From the NCBI RefSeq assembly GCF_039537965.1, contig NZ_BAABBM010000001.1, forward strand, positions 372,001 to 436,000: DNA of 64,000 bases, given 5' to 3'. The notes below the pieces were generated by a model, which was given only the letters and a program-made list of their open reading frames with translations, was not told the origin of the DNA and did no database searches. This DNA comes from Sphingomonas limnosediminicola. Its GTDB lineage: Bacteria > Pseudomonadota > Alphaproteobacteria > Sphingomonadales > Sphingomonadaceae. Positions 43,387 through 54,032 of the stretch are shown here, in pieces. The position numbers were made by a program, and so were the translations under genes. Each line of letters begins with the position of its first letter. The first letter of the stretch is position 1.

Positions 43387-44168
43387 GGCTGATCGATAGC
43401 CATTGCCATCTCAACTACGAAGGCCTGGTCGAGCGCCAGGACGAGGTCCTCGACAGCGCGCGGGAGCGCGGCATCGCCGGGTTCCTCAACATCTCGACGC
43501 GGCAGCGGGAATGGGCGGACATTATCTCGGTTGCCGACCGGAACGCCGATGTCTGGGCCAGCGTCGGCGTCCACCCGCACGAAGCGGACGCGCATCCAGA
43601 CCTTGGTGCCGCCGCGCTTGTGGAGGGCGCCGACCATGCGCGCGTAATCGCGATCGGCGAGTGCGGGCTCGATTATTATTACGACAAGTCGGACCGCGAC
43701 GCACAACGCGAGCGCTTCGAAGCGCATATCGATGCCGCGCGCCAGACCGGCTTGCCGCTAGTGGTGCACACGCGGGACGCAGAGGACGATACAGCCGAGA
43801 TCCTGTCGCGCGCCGTGAAGGAGAAGGGGGTCACCGGCGTCCTGCATTGTTTCACTGGTTCGGCCGACCTGGCGCGCAAGGGTCTGGACCTGGGCTTCTA
43901 CATCTCGCTGTCCGGCATCGTGACGTTCAAGAATGCGCGCGAATTGCAGGACACCGCAAAGTGGCTGCCGGCGGAGCAGATACTCGTGGAAACGGATTCT
44001 CCGTTCCTTGCGCCCGTTCCGCACCGCGGCCAGAAATGCGAACCGGCGTTCGTCGCAGACACCGCCGCCTTCGTTGCTCAATTGCGAGGCGAGCCAATCG
44101 AGGCGCTGGCTGAGAACACGACCGCGAATTTCTTCCGGCTTTTCAACAAGGCGGCAGGTGAAGCTTAG
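43383..44168 (+). CDS. tatD: TatD family metal-dependent hydrolase
   Basis: A 261-residue TIM-barrel hydrolase; family members act as metal-dependent DNases and possibly on D-aminoacyl products. Metal ligands appear in MRLIDSHCHLNYEG, AIGECGLDYYYDKSDRDAQR, LPLVVHTRDAEDDT, GVLHCFTGSADLA and LVETDSPFLAPVPHRG. The ATG at 43383 gives the normal N-terminus and a 4-base overlap with metG. Its end overlaps the next gene by 11 bases; the order metG-tatD-MBL is common in alphaproteobacteria. Confidence 0.94.
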   Translation: MRLIDSHCHLNYEGLVERQDEVLDSARERGIAGFLNISTRQREWADIISVADRNADVWASVGVHPHEADAHPDLGAAALVEGADHARVIAIGECGLDYYYDKSDRDAQRERFEAHIDAARQTGLPLVVHTRDAEDDTAEILSRAVKEKGVTGVLHCFTGSADLARKGLDLGFYISLSGIVTFKNARELQDTAKWLPAEQILVETDSPFLAPVPHRGQKCEPAFVADTAAFVAQLRGEPIEALAENTTANFFRLFNKAAGEA

Positions 44169-44922
44169 AATTTTGGGTTGCGGGACGTCGACTGGCGTTC
44201 CGAAGATCGGAAACGACTGGGGCAGGTGCGATCCGGACGAGTCGCGCAATGCCCGCCTGCGGTCTTCGATACTGGTCGAGAGTGGCGGCGAGCGTGTGCT
44301 CGTCGACTGTGGCCCGGACCTTCGCCAGCAGCTTTTGAACGCCGAAGTCGGGCGGCTCGACGCCGTGATCGTCACGCACACGCATGGCGACCATTGTCAC
44401 GGCCTCGATGAGCTGCGGCCGATCGCACAGGTGATGGAAAAGCCGGTGCCCATCCATGCGCGGCCGCACGATCTTGCCGAACTGAAGCAACGCTTCGGTT
44501 ATTCATTCTCCCGGTCCGGTTTCTATCGGCCGATCGCTGCGGCTGTTCCGATCGCCGACGAGCTGAGGTTCGGAGAGATTTCCGTTCGCACGGTCGAGCA
44601 GCCGCATGGCGGTCCCACGACACTCGGGTTGCGCTTCGATGAGGGTCAAAAGTCTGCCGTCTACGCAATAGACTTCAATGACTTAACCGAAGACATGGCG
44701 GCACTCTATGAAGGCGCGGACGTCTGGATCGCCGACTGCCTGACCCGAACGCCGCACCCGACCCATGCCCATCTCGACGGCATTCTCAAGTGGGCGCGTG
44801 AATTGCGGGTAGGCCGAGTCTATCTAACGCACATGGGCAATGGCCTGGACTATCGGACGCTGGTGAGCGAGCTGCCCGACTGGGCGGCACCGGCGCACGA
44901 CGGACTGGAGATCGTGCTGTGA
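44158..44922 (+). CDS. MBL-fold metallohydrolase (PhnP-like)
   Basis: A 254-residue metallo-beta-lactamase-fold protein beginning MKLRILGCGTSTGVPKIGND, the usual start of this group. The metal motif is VTHTHGDHCHGLDELRP (about 79-95), with further ligands in YAIDFNDLTEDM and LTHMGNGLDY. PhnP-type enzymes are phosphodiesterases acting on cyclic phosphates; the substrate here is unknown. The GTG at 44158 was chosen from the family N-terminus and lies inside the end of tatD. Confidence 0.9.
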   Translation: MKLRILGCGTSTGVPKIGNDWGRCDPDESRNARLRSSILVESGGERVLVDCGPDLRQQLLNAEVGRLDAVIVTHTHGDHCHGLDELRPIAQVMEKPVPIHARPHDLAELKQRFGYSFSRSGFYRPIAAAVPIADELRFGEISVRTVEQPHGGPTTLGLRFDEGQKSAVYAIDFNDLTEDMAALYEGADVWIADCLTRTPHPTHAHLDGILKWARELRVGRVYLTHMGNGLDYRTLVSELPDWAAPAHDGLEIVL

Positions 44923-45509
44923 TGACCAACGATGTCATGCTCGGCGGACTTTACTTGATGATGGCTGCTATGCTCGTGCTCGGTTCGCTCATGTCGCGGC
45001 GAGAGCCGGCGGCCAAGATGTTTACGATGGCGTTGGCCTGGGTGGCGATCTTTGGCGCCGGCTTCGTGCTCTTCACATTCCGTGACAACTTCGGCTGGGT
45101 TGCCCAGCGCCTGAAGGCCGAGGCGGTCGGCACGCCGGTTCAGGAAGGACGCGAAACGCGTATCCCGATGGCGATCGACGGCCATTTCTGGGTCGATGCC
45201 AAGCTCAACGACAAGGACGTGAAGTTCCTGGTCGATAGCGGCGCGACCATGACCACGATCGACCGCGACACGGCGAAGGCCGCAGGCATCGACGTTCCGG
45301 AGCAGCGGGATCAGTTCGTGCGGACTGGCAACGGCATCATTCGCGTCGCGAGCGCGCGAGCTTCGGAGATCGAGGTGGGTGGGATCAAGCGCAGGGACGT
45401 CGGACTTCAAGTCGCGGATAACGACGATCTCAACGTGCTGGGGATGAATTTTTTGTCATCGCTGAGCCGCTGGAGCGTGGAGGGACGATGGCTGGTTCTC
45501 GTCTCCTGA
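44922..45509 (+). CDS. Membrane-anchored retropepsin-like aspartic protease
   Basis: A 195-residue protein with two N-terminal membrane segments (GLYLMMAAMLVLGSLM and FTMALAWVAIFGAGFVLFTF). A single retropepsin-type domain follows, with the active-site motif VKFLVDSGATMTTIDRDTA (about 100-118) and VLGMNFLSSLSRW near the end. Proteins of this clan work as dimers, each giving one Asp. The start codon ATG overlaps the stop of the MBL gene (TGATG). The substrate is not known; the domain is expected outside or at the membrane face. Confidence 0.85.
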   Translation: MTNDVMLGGLYLMMAAMLVLGSLMSRREPAAKMFTMALAWVAIFGAGFVLFTFRDNFGWVAQRLKAEAVGTPVQEGRETRIPMAIDGHFWVDAKLNDKDVKFLVDSGATMTTIDRDTAKAAGIDVPEQRDQFVRTGNGIIRVASARASEIEVGGIKRRDVGLQVADNDDLNVLGMNFLSSLSRWSVEGRWLVLVS

Positions 45510-45575
45510 CATAAATACCACTTAACATAATGCATATTATCATACTTTCGGAATATAGAGGATTGGAGGCCCCCG

Positions 45576-46328
45576 GTGCCGCTTGAACGGCTTGTCGAGA
45601 TCATGCGCCGTCTTCGCGATCCGGCCAGCGGTTGCGAATGGGATACCGTCCAGACGTTCGAGACGATCGCGCCATATACGATCGAGGAAGCCTACGAGGT
45701 CGCGGACGCGATCGCGCGCAACGACATGGACGCGCTCGCCGACGAACTTGGAGATCTGCAGCTACAGGTCGTCTTCCATTCGCGCATCGCTGAGGAAGCC
45801 GGGCATTTCACGCTTACTGATGTGCTGACACGCATCAGTGACAAGATGGAGCGCCGCCATCCGCACATTTTCGGCGACGCTGAGCATGGTGGGCATCACC
45901 TGTGGGAAGAAATAAAGGCGGCGGAACGGCAAAAATCGCCGGATGACAGCGCTTTGGCAGGCGTTGCTCTGGCGCTACCCGCGTTGGAACGTGCAGCAAA
46001 ACTGCAGCGCCGAGCTGCTCGCGTTGGCTTCGACTGGCCAGACGCCGCCGGCCCACGCGCCAAGATCGACGAAGAGCTTGCCGAACTGGACGCCGAAAGT
46101 GATCACGACCGTATGCTCGACGAACTCGGAGACCTCTTGTTCGCGGTTGTGAACCTCGCACGGCATCTCAACATCGAGCCCGAAGCGGCGTTGCGCGAAG
46201 CCAACCGCAAGTTCGAAAAGCGCTTCCGCGCAATTGAGAAAGCGCCCGGGTTCGGCGGCATGTCACTCGACGAAAAAGAAGCTCTGTGGGCCGAGGCGAA
46301 GAAGGTTCAGGCCGATTCCATCGCCTGA
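45576..46328 (+). CDS. mazG: Nucleoside triphosphate pyrophosphohydrolase
   Basis: A 250-residue two-domain MazG that hydrolyses NTPs or dNTPs to monophosphates. Domain one has CEWDTVQTFETIAPYTIEEA, then EVADAIARNDMDALADELGD, with the EExxE...ExxD metal pattern. Domain two repeats it in KIDEELAELDAESDHDRMLD. GTG start with GGAGGCCCCC upstream, after an AT-rich 66-base spacer. Its last 22 bases overlap the 3' end of the convergent hflX. Confidence 0.94.
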   Translation: MPLERLVEIMRRLRDPASGCEWDTVQTFETIAPYTIEEAYEVADAIARNDMDALADELGDLQLQVVFHSRIAEEAGHFTLTDVLTRISDKMERRHPHIFGDAEHGGHHLWEEIKAAERQKSPDDSALAGVALALPALERAAKLQRRAARVGFDWPDAAGPRAKIDEELAELDAESDHDRMLDELGDLLFAVVNLARHLNIEPEAALREANRKFEKRFRAIEKAPGFGGMSLDEKEALWAEAKKVQADSIA

Positions 46329-47617
46329 AAGCGCGCCCAATTGTCGGGTGAAAGCCTGACGGAAAGCTGCACTTCTTCATCGTCCATTGTCTGCTCGAGC
46401 ACTTCGCCGCGGGAATGCAGCCAGGCGATCTTGCTGCCGTCGGTCGCCGACACGCGGATCAAATGCACCTGTTCCCCACTTCTAAGGCGCTCGGCCATGA
46501 GTTCGCGCAACGCATCGAGTCCTTCGCCGGTGGCGGCCGAGATCGGTACGACATCGTCACGGCGCTTGGCTTCCTCGAAGAGGCGATCGCGCTCTTCGCC
46601 GTTGAGCAAATCAACCTTGTTCCAGGCTTCGATTCGAGGCGGCGCCCCCTCTTCTGCCAGCCCGAGGGAGGTGAGAACGTCGTCTACATCCTCACGCTGC
46701 GCCTCGCTGTCGGGATGCGCCATGTTGCGGAGGTGGATCAGCAGGTCGGCCGACGCGACCTCTTCCAGCGTCGCGCGAAACGCGGCGATGAGTTCGGTCG
46801 GCAGGTCCGAAACGAAGCCGACCGTGTCCGACACGATGACCTTGTCGAACCCCGGCAGCCGAATGTCGCGCATCGTTGGGTCGAGCGTGGCGAACAGCAG
46901 GTTCTCAGCGAACACAGCTTCGCCCGTCAGGCGATTGAAAAGCGTAGACTTTCCAGCGTTGGTATAACCGACCAGCGCGATGACCGGCCAGGGCGCACGT
47001 TGGCGCCGGTCGCGATGTAACGACCGCGTCCTCTTAACCTGCTCCAGCTCGCGACGGATCTTGGCCATCCGGTCGCGGATCATCCGCCGATCCGCCTCGA
47101 TCTGCGTTTCACCCGGGCCGCCCAGGAAGCCGAAGCCACCGCGCTGCCGTTCGAGGTGGGTCCAGCTGCGAACGAGACGGCCCGCCTGATAGTCCAGATG
47201 TGCCAGCTCGACCTGCAGGCGGCCCTCGGCCGTCGCCGCGCGCTCGCCGAAAATTTCGAGGATCAGCCCGGTCCGGTCGATCACCTTAGTGCCGGACTCT
47301 TCTTCCAGATTTTTCTGCTGGATCGGCGTCAGCGCGGCATCGACGATCAGCAGGCCGGCATGGTGCTCCTTGGCCGCCTCGGCGATCTCTTCGACCTGAC
47401 CCTTTCCCAGCAGGGTTGCGGGCCGGACAGTGCGCACGCGAAATGACTTCGCGGCCACGACCTTGATCCCGATCGCTTCGGCAAGGCCCTGCGCCTCTTC
47501 TACCCGCGCATCTGCGGACCGTCGCACGCCCTCGCGCGGAAGCTCCGGCACGGCAATCACCGCCCGCTCGCCGCGCGAGACCTCGATGGCGCCGTTCCCG
47601 TCGAAGGTCGTGCTCAC
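46307..47617 (-). CDS. hflX: Ribosome-associated GTPase HflX
   Basis: A 436-residue GTPase that rescues or splits stalled ribosomes. The N-terminal nucleotide-binding part has [20 protein letters not shown] and the glycine-rich linker [19 protein letters not shown]. The G domain has [16 protein letters not shown] (G1), [16 protein letters not shown] (G3) and EAWNKVDLL (G4). GTG start overlapping the hfq stop by 4 bases; hfq-hflX coupling is conserved widely. Confidence 0.96.
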   Translation of the reverse strand: MSTTFDGNGAIEVSRGERAVIAVPELPREGVRRSADARVEEAQGLAEAIGIKVVAAKSFRVRTVRPATLLGKGQVEEIAEAAKEHHAGLLIVDAALTPIQQKNLEEESGTKVIDRTGLILEIFGERAATAEGRLQVELAHLDYQAGRLVRSWTHLERQRGGFGFLGGPGETQIEADRRMIRDRMAKIRRELEQVKRTRSLHRDRRQRAPWPVIALVGYTNAGKSTLFNRLTGEAVFAENLLFATLDPTMRDIRLPGFDKVIVSDTVGFVSDLPTELIAAFRATLEEVASADLLIHLRNMAHPDSEAQREDVDDVLTSLGLAEEGAPPRIEAWNKVDLLNGEERDRLFEEAKRRDDVVPISAATGEGLDALRELMAERLRSGEQVHLIRVSATDGSKIAWLHSRGEVLEQTMDDEEVQLSVRLSPDNWARFQAMESA

Positions 47618-48105
47618 GACGGCTCCTCGGCTTCGCCGTTCTGCTCGGCCTCGAGGTCGAGCGGGTGCGCCGGCTGCAGGGTGGAAATTGCGTGCTTGTA
47701 GACGAGCTGGATCTGCCCCGACCGCTCAAGCACCAATGAGAATTGGTCGAAGCCTGCCACGGCCCCTTGGAGCATTACCCCATTCACGAGAAACAAGGTC
47801 ATTCGCCCCGAATCGCGCATCGCGGCGGCGAGAAAGAGGTCCTGGAGGGCGGCCTTGGCTCCCTGCTCCGCTACCTTGGCCGGGACGAACTCGGTCAGCG
47901 TCGTCGTCGGCATGATCGTCGAGATCGAATGTTTGTAGACGAGTTGCGACGTCCCTTCCCTCCGCAGAAGGAGCGAGAATGAGTCGAACCACGTGATTAC
48001 GCCCTGCAGCTTGACGCCTTTGACGAGAAAGATGGTCACCGGCACCTTCGCGCGGCGAACGCTGTTCAGGAACTGATCCTGCAGGCTCAATGCGCGTGCT
48101 GACAT
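47614..48105 (-). CDS. hfq: RNA chaperone Hfq with two tandem Sm domains
   Basis: A 163-residue Hfq, about twice the length of the usual single-domain protein. Domain one (about residues 7-68) has [29 protein letters not shown] and [12 protein letters not shown]. Domain two (about 85-147) repeats it as [29 protein letters not shown] and [12 protein letters not shown]. Both keep the YKHxIST proximal-face motif. The linker is short ([12 protein letters not shown]) and the C-terminal tail acidic. Three such chains could form a six-domain ring. The gene sits between ntrX and hflX, the standard alphaproteobacterial order. Confidence 0.95.
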   Translation of the reverse strand: MSARALSLQDQFLNSVRRAKVPVTIFLVKGVKLQGVITWFDSFSLLLRREGTSQLVYKHSISTIMPTTTLTEFVPAKVAEQGAKAALQDLFLAAAMRDSGRMTLFLVNGVMLQGAVAGFDQFSLVLERSGQIQLVYKHAISTLQPAHPLDLEAEQNGEAEEPS

Positions 48106-48118
48106 TGCCTACCTCGCT

Positions 48119-49504
48119 TTACGGCTCGTCCCCTTCACGCTTGTCGCCGATTCCCAGCGCCTTCAACTTCCGATGCAAGGCCGAGCGCTCCATGCCGATG
48201 AACGAGGCTGTGCGCGAGATGTTGCCCGAGAAGCGCCGAATCTGAATTTTCAAATATTCGCGTTCAAAAGACTCGCGCGCTTCCCGCAGCGGGCTGCCCA
48301 TAATTGCCATCGCGGTGGTCGAACCGCCCATCGCGCTTTGATTGTCGAGGATTTCAGGCGGCAACAGGTCGACGTCGATGCATGACACGCGATCGCCGGG
48401 CGCGAGGATGATCGTTCGCTCTATGATATTGCGGAGCTGGCGAACGTTGCCCGGCCATTCATGCGCCTGCAGTGCCGCCATCGCCTCCTCGGAAATACGA
48501 AGAGCCGGCAGCCGACGTTCGGCCGCGAGACGGGCGAGGAAGTGGCTGACTAACTCGGGGATATCCTCGCGCCGCTCGCGCAGTGGCGGCAGCCGCACCG
48601 GAACGACGTTGAGGCGATAAAACAAATCCTCGCGAAAGCGACCGGCAGAAATCTCGTCCTGCAGGTTCCGAGAGGTTGCCGAGAGGACTCGCACGTCGAC
48701 CTTCACCGGCCGCTGGCCACCGACGCGGTGATAGCTCTGGTCGGTCAGGACGCGCAGGATTTTCGCCTGCGTCGTCAATGGCATGTCGGCAATCTCGTCG
48801 AGGAACAGCGTGCCGCCATGTGCGTGCTCCAGAAGACCTGGGCGAGCCGTGCCATCAACCTCGCTGCCGAATAATTCCTCCTCAACCCGTTCCGGGCTCA
48901 TCATCGCCGCCGATAGCACGATGAAGGGCGCCTTCGCGCGCGGACTCCACAGGTGGATCATGCGGGCGGCGATTTCCTTGCCCACGCCCGGCGGGCCCGA
49001 GATCAGCACCCGGCTGCCGGTCGGCGCCACGCGCTTCAGTGTGGCGCGCACCGTGTTGATGGAAACCGAGCTGCCGTGAAGCTGGTCTTCCTCGCCCACT
49101 TTCAGCTTCAAAGTCTCGTTCTCTCGCCGAAGCCGGTCCGTCTCGGTCGCGCGATTGACGAGGTAGATCAGGCGCTCGGCCTCGAAGGGCTTCTCGATGA
49201 AGTCGACGGCCCCTTCCCTCACCGCGGCAACCGCCGTGTCGAGATTGCCGTGACCCGAAATCATCAGGACCGGGATCGTCGAATCCCGCCGCTTGATCTC
49301 CTGCAGAAGTTGGAGCCCGTCCAGCTTCGATCCCTGAAGCCACACGTCGAGCAAGACCATCGATGGCCGCCGCTCTTCGATCGCTTCGAGCGTCTGGGTG
49401 CTGTCGGCGGCGGTTCGGACGGAATAGCCCTCATCCTCCAGCACGCCGCTGACCAACTCCCGGATGTCGGCCTCATCGTCGACCACGAGCACTTCAAGCG
49501 CCAT
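48119..49504 (-). CDS. ntrX: NtrX-type response regulator without GAFTGA motif
   Basis: A 461-residue regulator: a receiver domain ([13 protein letters not shown], phospho-acceptor Asp in MVLLDVWL), an AAA+ domain (Walker [12 protein letters not shown], Walker B-like [13 protein letters not shown]) and a Fis-type HTH ([20 protein letters not shown]). Where sigma54 activators carry GAFTGA, this protein reads [20 protein letters not shown], so that loop is absent. It is paired with the NtrY kinase gene (one-base overlap, TGATG). It probably regulates respiration, nitrogen or envelope genes as known for NtrX; direct sigma54 activation is doubtful. Confidence 0.93.
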   Translation of the reverse strand: MALEVLVVDDEADIRELVSGVLEDEGYSVRTAADSTQTLEAIEERRPSMVLLDVWLQGSKLDGLQLLQEIKRRDSTIPVLMISGHGNLDTAVAAVREGAVDFIEKPFEAERLIYLVNRATETDRLRRENETLKLKVGEEDQLHGSSVSINTVRATLKRVAPTGSRVLISGPPGVGKEIAARMIHLWSPRAKAPFIVLSAAMMSPERVEEELFGSEVDGTARPGLLEHAHGGTLFLDEIADMPLTTQAKILRVLTDQSYHRVGGQRPVKVDVRVLSATSRNLQDEISAGRFREDLFYRLNVVPVRLPPLRERREDIPELVSHFLARLAAERRLPALRISEEAMAALQAHEWPGNVRQLRNIIERTIILAPGDRVSCIDVDLLPPEILDNQSAMGGSTTAMAIMGSPLREARESFEREYLKIQIRRFSGNISRTASFIGMERSALHRKLKALGIGDKREGDEP

Positions 49505-51756
49505 CAGGCTCCCTCGCCATTTCCGTCTGTGTTTTCAGATGTTTCGCTGGATACACCCTCGAGCGCGGCCAGCTTTGCGGTATCGAAGGCGATGCGGACG
49601 TGAGTCCCGCCGCCAGGACGGTCGAGGAAGGCGATCTCGCCCATATGTTCCTCGACAATCTTCTTCACGATCGCGAGCCCGAGACCGGTGCCGCGGACAC
49701 GCGTCGTCATATAAGGCTCCGTCAGGCGCGCCCGGTCTTCCGGCAGTCCGATGCCGGTATCCATCACGTCGATGATGAGGTGGCCGTCCTCAACGTGGAG
49801 GCGAAGCTCGATGCGGTCGCCGGCAAGGCTATGCTCACCGCGATTACGCCTTCCTTCAATAGCTTCCACACCATTCTTCACGACATTTGTCAGCGCCTGA
49901 CCCAGTTGGCGGCGGTCGCACACCATCGGAAACTCCCCCTGCGGGGGCGCGAGGACGAAGGTGATGCCCGGGTGCGCGACTTCGTGCAGGAACAGTGCCT
50001 GGCGCGCAATTTCATGGACATTTTCGGTCCGGAAGATCGGCTTCGGCATGCGCGCGAAGTTGGAGAATTCGTCGACCATCCGCCGCAGGTCGCCGACCTG
50101 CCGGACGATGGTGCCGGTCAAGCGCCCAAATGTATCCTTGTCGGACTGGATTTCCTCCCCGAACCGCCGCTGGAGCCGCTCGGCCGCCAGCTGGATCGGC
50201 GTCAGCGGATTCTTGATCTCGTGCGCGATACGTTGGGCGATGTCGGACCACGCGGCCCGTCGCTGGTCGGTCAGCTGGTCGGTGATGTCGTCGAAGGTCA
50301 TCACCGAGCCGTCTTGGTAGCGCGCCCGCTTCACCGCCAGCGTCCGCTGTCCGGAATCGATGACCACAATGACGTTGGCTTCGGACTGATCGCCGCGCAT
50401 GAATTCTTCGAGGTCGGGCGAGACGGATTGGAGTGCCCCGCCCTCCAGCTCGTCCTGAACCTTCTGCAGCAGAGTTTCCGCAGAGCGGTTCACCAACAAG
50501 ATGCGATGGCTTGAATCGAGCGCGATCACGCCCGCCGTCACGCTCGACAGCACCGCCTCAATAAAGGCGCGCCGCGTGTCGAGCTGGATATTGGCAGTCC
50601 TGAGCGCACCGGTCTGCTCGTCAAGCCGCCCCGCCATCCGGTTGAAGGCGCTGGCAAGGGTTTCGATTTCGTCGCCCGTATCCGCGACGTGCACCCGGGC
50701 CGAAAAGTCGCCTTCCTCGATGCGTCCCGCCGCGCAGACCAGTTCGCCAACTGGCCTTACGAGCCGGTCGGCGATCTTCAGCGCGGTAAAGATCGCAAGC
50801 CCGACAATGATTAGAGCGCCCAGGAGAAGCGCCGCGTTGAAGCGCAACTGGTTCGCGCGCGATTTGTTGAGCAGCGCCCGGTATTCGCTGAGCACGTCGC
50901 TAGAACGCTTAACCTGCGTTTTGAACCGCGGGTCGAACACTCGCGCAGCGTAAAGGAAGGTGTCCGGACCATAATCCAGGCGGGTCAGCGCACCGATCCT
51001 GTCCGACGCGTTCACCGACACAACTTCGCGCGGGCCGAGGTTTTTGAGCGTTTCCGGCGGAATGTCCTTGTCGAGCGGCCGTTCGTACGGATCAACCAGC
51101 GCCAGCGTGCGGATCTGCTTGTCTGGCCCGTAAGTGAAAATGATCGCTTCCGAGAGGTTGCGGTTCAGCACCTGCCGCCCGAAGCCTTCGACAAAGCGCG
51201 GATCGTCGCGCGGTACGAGCTTCAAATAACCGGCGAGGTCGCCGCTCATTGTCGTCGTTTCATTGGCGACGCGCTCGACCTCGGCTTCATAACTGCTGCG
51301 CGCGATCTGAACCGTATTCTCCAGCATCCCCCGCGCGCGGTCCGAAAACCAGAATTCCAACCCGCTCTGGAACAGCAGTGACGCGAAGATTGCGACAAGC
51401 ACCGTCGGTACCGCGGCAATGACTGAGAATAGCGCGACCAGCCTGGTGTGAAGACGTCCACTGCCAAGCCCCCCCTCCTCCGCCCGGCGCAAGGCAACCT
51501 TGCGGGAATAGAGCACCATCAGCGCGATCGCCGGCAGGAGGTTGGCGACCATCAGTAGGGCGATGAGAGGCGGTGAGAGCAGGGTCCCGGGCTCGGCCCC
51601 GCGGTTGAGCGCCCAGACGCTGAACGCGATCATCGCAACCAGGAAGATGCCGATCGCGAGCGTCAGCCGGTCGTAGAAGCGCTGGCTCTGGCGCTTTTCC
51701 TGAAGCCAGTTCTGCGCTTTCGAGGTCACCCGCGATTCTGCCGTACGCGCATCCAT
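49504..51756 (-). CDS. ntrY: NtrY-type sensor histidine kinase
   Basis: A 750-residue membrane kinase. Helices appear at about 30-55 (LTLAIGIFLVAMIAFSVWAL), about 65-100 and about 305-330 (LLGALIIVGLAIFTALKIA), with a periplasmic domain between. A HAMP domain (RPVGELVCAAGRIEEGDFSA), a PAS domain (VLSSVTAGVIALDSSHRILL), the phospho-acceptor His in AQRIAHEIKNPLTPIQLAAE and an ATPase with VMDTGIGLPEDR and GTGLGLAIVKKIVEEHMG follow. ATG 51756 gives a normal N-terminus. Only 51 bases separate the longest frame from dusB; ntrB and ntrC, often found here, are absent. Confidence 0.94.
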   Translation of the reverse strand: MDARTAESRVTSKAQNWLQEKRQSQRFYDRLTLAIGIFLVAMIAFSVWALNRGAEPGTLLSPPLIALLMVANLLPAIALMVLYSRKVALRRAEEGGLGSGRLHTRLVALFSVIAAVPTVLVAIFASLLFQSGLEFWFSDRARGMLENTVQIARSSYEAEVERVANETTTMSGDLAGYLKLVPRDDPRFVEGFGRQVLNRNLSEAIIFTYGPDKQIRTLALVDPYERPLDKDIPPETLKNLGPREVVSVNASDRIGALTRLDYGPDTFLYAARVFDPRFKTQVKRSSDVLSEYRALLNKSRANQLRFNAALLLGALIIVGLAIFTALKIADRLVRPVGELVCAAGRIEEGDFSARVHVADTGDEIETLASAFNRMAGRLDEQTGALRTANIQLDTRRAFIEAVLSSVTAGVIALDSSHRILLVNRSAETLLQKVQDELEGGALQSVSPDLEEFMRGDQSEANVIVVIDSGQRTLAVKRARYQDGSVMTFDDITDQLTDQRRAAWSDIAQRIAHEIKNPLTPIQLAAERLQRRFGEEIQSDKDTFGRLTGTIVRQVGDLRRMVDEFSNFARMPKPIFRTENVHEIARQALFLHEVAHPGITFVLAPPQGEFPMVCDRRQLGQALTNVVKNGVEAIEGRRNRGEHSLAGDRIELRLHVEDGHLIIDVMDTGIGLPEDRARLTEPYMTTRVRGTGLGLAIVKKIVEEHMGEIAFLDRPGGGTHVRIAFDTAKLAALEGVSSETSENTDGNGEGA

Positions 51757-51825
51757 TCGGGCGCGCCCTAGCACGCTCCAAGCAGCCGTTGCATCAAAAA
51801 CACAGTTGTGACGCGAAAAATCGCG

Positions 51826-52824
51826 TCAGGCCGCTGTCCGTCTCAGCCAGGGCGAATAGAATTCCTGCAGCATCGCAACCACAACCGCAGGATCGTCCTG
51901 CTGGTTGGCCTTGTTGCGGAGCTCCGCGGAGCCCGGAAGGCCCTTGGTGTACCAGCCGATATGCTTGCGCGCGAGGTTCACGCCGGTGTGCGTGCCGTAA
52001 AGCGAAAGCATGTCCTCATATTGTTCGAGCATGGCGTCGAGCTGCTCGTCGAGGCTCGGGTCCGGACGATGCCCGCCGCCAGTCAGCTCGGAAATGACCT
52101 GGCCGATCAGCCACGGCCGTCCATAGGCGCCGCGCCCGATCATCACGCCGTCCGCGCCCGATTGGTCGAGGGCAGTCCGCGCATCGTCGATCGAGCAAAT
52201 GTCGCCGTTGACGATCACTGGCACCGACACAGCTTCCTTTACGCTGTGAACGAAAGCCCAGTCGGCTTCGCCCTTGTACATCTGGCAGCGTGTGCGGCCG
52301 TGGATCGTGATCATCTTCACGCCGAGGTCCTCGGCGATCCGCGCCAGTTCGGGCGCGTTGAGGTTCTCGTGGTTCCAGCCCATGCGGGTCTTGAGCGTGA
52401 CCGGCACCTTCACCGCCTTGACCGTCGCTTCGATCAGGCGAGCGGCGAGCGGCAAGTCGCGCATCAGTGCCGACCCGGCCTCGCCGTTGACGACCTTCTT
52501 CACGGGACAGCCCATGTTGATGTCGATGATCGCCGCGCCGCGTTGCTCATTGAGCTTCGCCGCTTCCGCCATGATGTGCGGCTCGCAGCCGGCGAGCTGG
52601 ACGGAGACTGGCTCTTCAGCCGGATCCCACATCGCTTTCTGCAGCGACTGACGCGTTTCGCGAACCATCGCCTGGCTCGCGATCATCTCGCTGACCGTCA
52701 GGCCAGCGCCGTAGCGCTTCACGATCCGCCGGAACGGCAAATCGGTGACAGCCGTCATCGGCGCCAGGATGACCGGCGCGTCGATCCTCACCGGACCGAT
52801 CGAGATGGGCTTCAGCTCGCTCAT
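51826..52824 (-). CDS. dusB: tRNA-dihydrouridine synthase B
   Basis: A 332-residue FMN enzyme reducing uridines in the tRNA D-loop. Family segments are [20 protein letters not shown], the catalytic cysteine in [34 protein letters not shown] and [18 protein letters not shown]. The ATG at 52824 is preferred because [14 protein letters not shown] is the usual N-terminus; a TTG at 52863 is possible. It is divergent from ispDF, sharing about 65 bases, and heads the dusB-ntrYX-hfq-hflX strand. Confidence 0.94.
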   Translation of the reverse strand: MSELKPISIGPVRIDAPVILAPMTAVTDLPFRRIVKRYGAGLTVSEMIASQAMVRETRQSLQKAMWDPAEEPVSVQLAGCEPHIMAEAAKLNEQRGAAIIDINMGCPVKKVVNGEAGSALMRDLPLAARLIEATVKAVKVPVTLKTRMGWNHENLNAPELARIAEDLGVKMITIHGRTRCQMYKGEADWAFVHSVKEAVSVPVIVNGDICSIDDARTALDQSGADGVMIGRGAYGRPWLIGQVISELTGGGHRPDPSLDEQLDAMLEQYEDMLSLYGTHTGVNLARKHIGWYTKGLPGSAELRNKANQQDDPAVVVAMLQEFYSPWLRRTAA

Positions 52825-52889
52825 GAGTGGCGCGCAGATAATGGAGAAGCCCTTGGCGGACAAGGCAAGCGGCCCTAAACGCGCAGTGC

Positions 52890-54032
52890 GTGACCACGAC
52901 CGCCCTCATTGTCGCTGCCGGTAAAGGCGAGCGTTTGGGCGGCGGCGTGCCCAAGCAATATCGGATGCTCGGCGGTAAGCCGGTACTGCGGTGGGCGGTT
53001 GAGGCGCTGATCGATCATCCTGCGATCCGCTCCACGCGTGTCGTCATCGGCAAGGGCCAAAGGGAGCAAGCATCACAAGCGATCGAGGGATTAGACGTCG
53101 GTGACCTGATCGAAGGCGGAGGAGAGCGCGCGGACTCTGTCCGGAACGGCCTCGCTGCAGTCGAAGGCGATGCGATCCTTATCCATGACGCTGCCCGACC
53201 CTTCTGTCCCGCGGATGTCGTCGACCGTCTTCTCGCCCCGCTGGAATTCTTCGAGGGCGCAACGCCAGTGCTGCCCATCGGCGATACCGTTGCGCGCGCC
53301 TCCGACCGGCTCGCCGACCTGGTCGAGCGGAGCAATCTTGTTCGTGTGCAGACCCCGCAAGCCTTCCGCCTCGAAGCGCTTCGCAGCGCCTATGCACAAT
53401 GGCAGACAATTGCGCCGACCGACGAGACAACCGTGCTAAGGGCGGCCGGCATGGAAGTTGCCGCCGTCGCGGGAGATTTATCCCTAGAAAAGCTCACAAC
53501 GCCAGCGGACTTCGAGCGCGCCGAGCAATGGCTTGCGTCCCGGATGATCCCGCGCACCGGAACGGGCTTCGATGTGCATGCGTTCGCCGGCGAGGGTCCT
53601 GTTATGCTTGGAGGCATTGCCGTACCTCATAACCGCGGCCTTGCTGGGCACAGTGACGCGGACGTGGTGCTCCACGCCCTGACCGATGCCTTGCTCGGCG
53701 CCGGCGGGCTGGGGGATATTGGCGAGCATTTCCCGCCCTCCGATCCGCAGTGGAAAGGAGCGAGCTCCGACCGTTTCCTCCGCCATGCGATCGACCTGCT
53801 CCGCGATCGTGGGGCGGTCATCGACCACCTCGACTGCACGATCATCGCCGAAGAGCCCAAGGTCGGGCCCTACCGCGCCGCCATGCGCGCCAGGGTTGCC
53901 GAGATTGCGGGTCTCGGCCTGGATCAGGTGAGCATCAAGGCAACCACTACCGAACGTCTGGGTTTCACCGGCAGGCGTGAAGGAATAGCGGCGCAGGCTG
54001 TCGCGAGCATTCGCATGGGACTGAGTCGATGA
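52890..54032 (+). CDS. ispDF: Bifunctional IspD/IspF enzyme of the MEP isoprenoid pathway
   Basis: A 380-residue fusion. The N-terminal half (about 1-215) is the cytidylyltransferase Isp[35 protein letters not shown] and [14 protein letters not shown]. The C-terminal half (about 220-380) is the cyclodiphosphate synthase Isp[34 protein letters not shown] and [19 protein letters not shown]. Together they carry two of the steps from MEP to the isoprenoid precursors. The fusion is common in alphaproteobacteria. GTG start; overlaps cinA by 4 bases. Confidence 0.96.
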   Translation: MTTTALIVAAGKGERLGGGVPKQYRMLGGKPVLRWAVEALIDHPAIRSTRVVIGKGQREQASQAIEGLDVGDLIEGGGERADSVRNGLAAVEGDAILIHDAARPFCPADVVDRLLAPLEFFEGATPVLPIGDTVARASDRLADLVERSNLVRVQTPQAFRLEALRSAYAQWQTIAPTDETTVLRAAGMEVAAVAGDLSLEKLTTPADFERAEQWLASRMIPRTGTGFDVHAFAGEGPVMLGGIAVPHNRGLAGHSDADVVLHALTDALLGAGGLGDIGEHFPPSDPQWKGASSDRFLRHAIDLLRDRGAVIDHLDCTIIAEEPKVGPYRAAMRARVAEIAGLGLDQVSIKATTTERLGFTGRREGIAAQAVASIRMGLSR

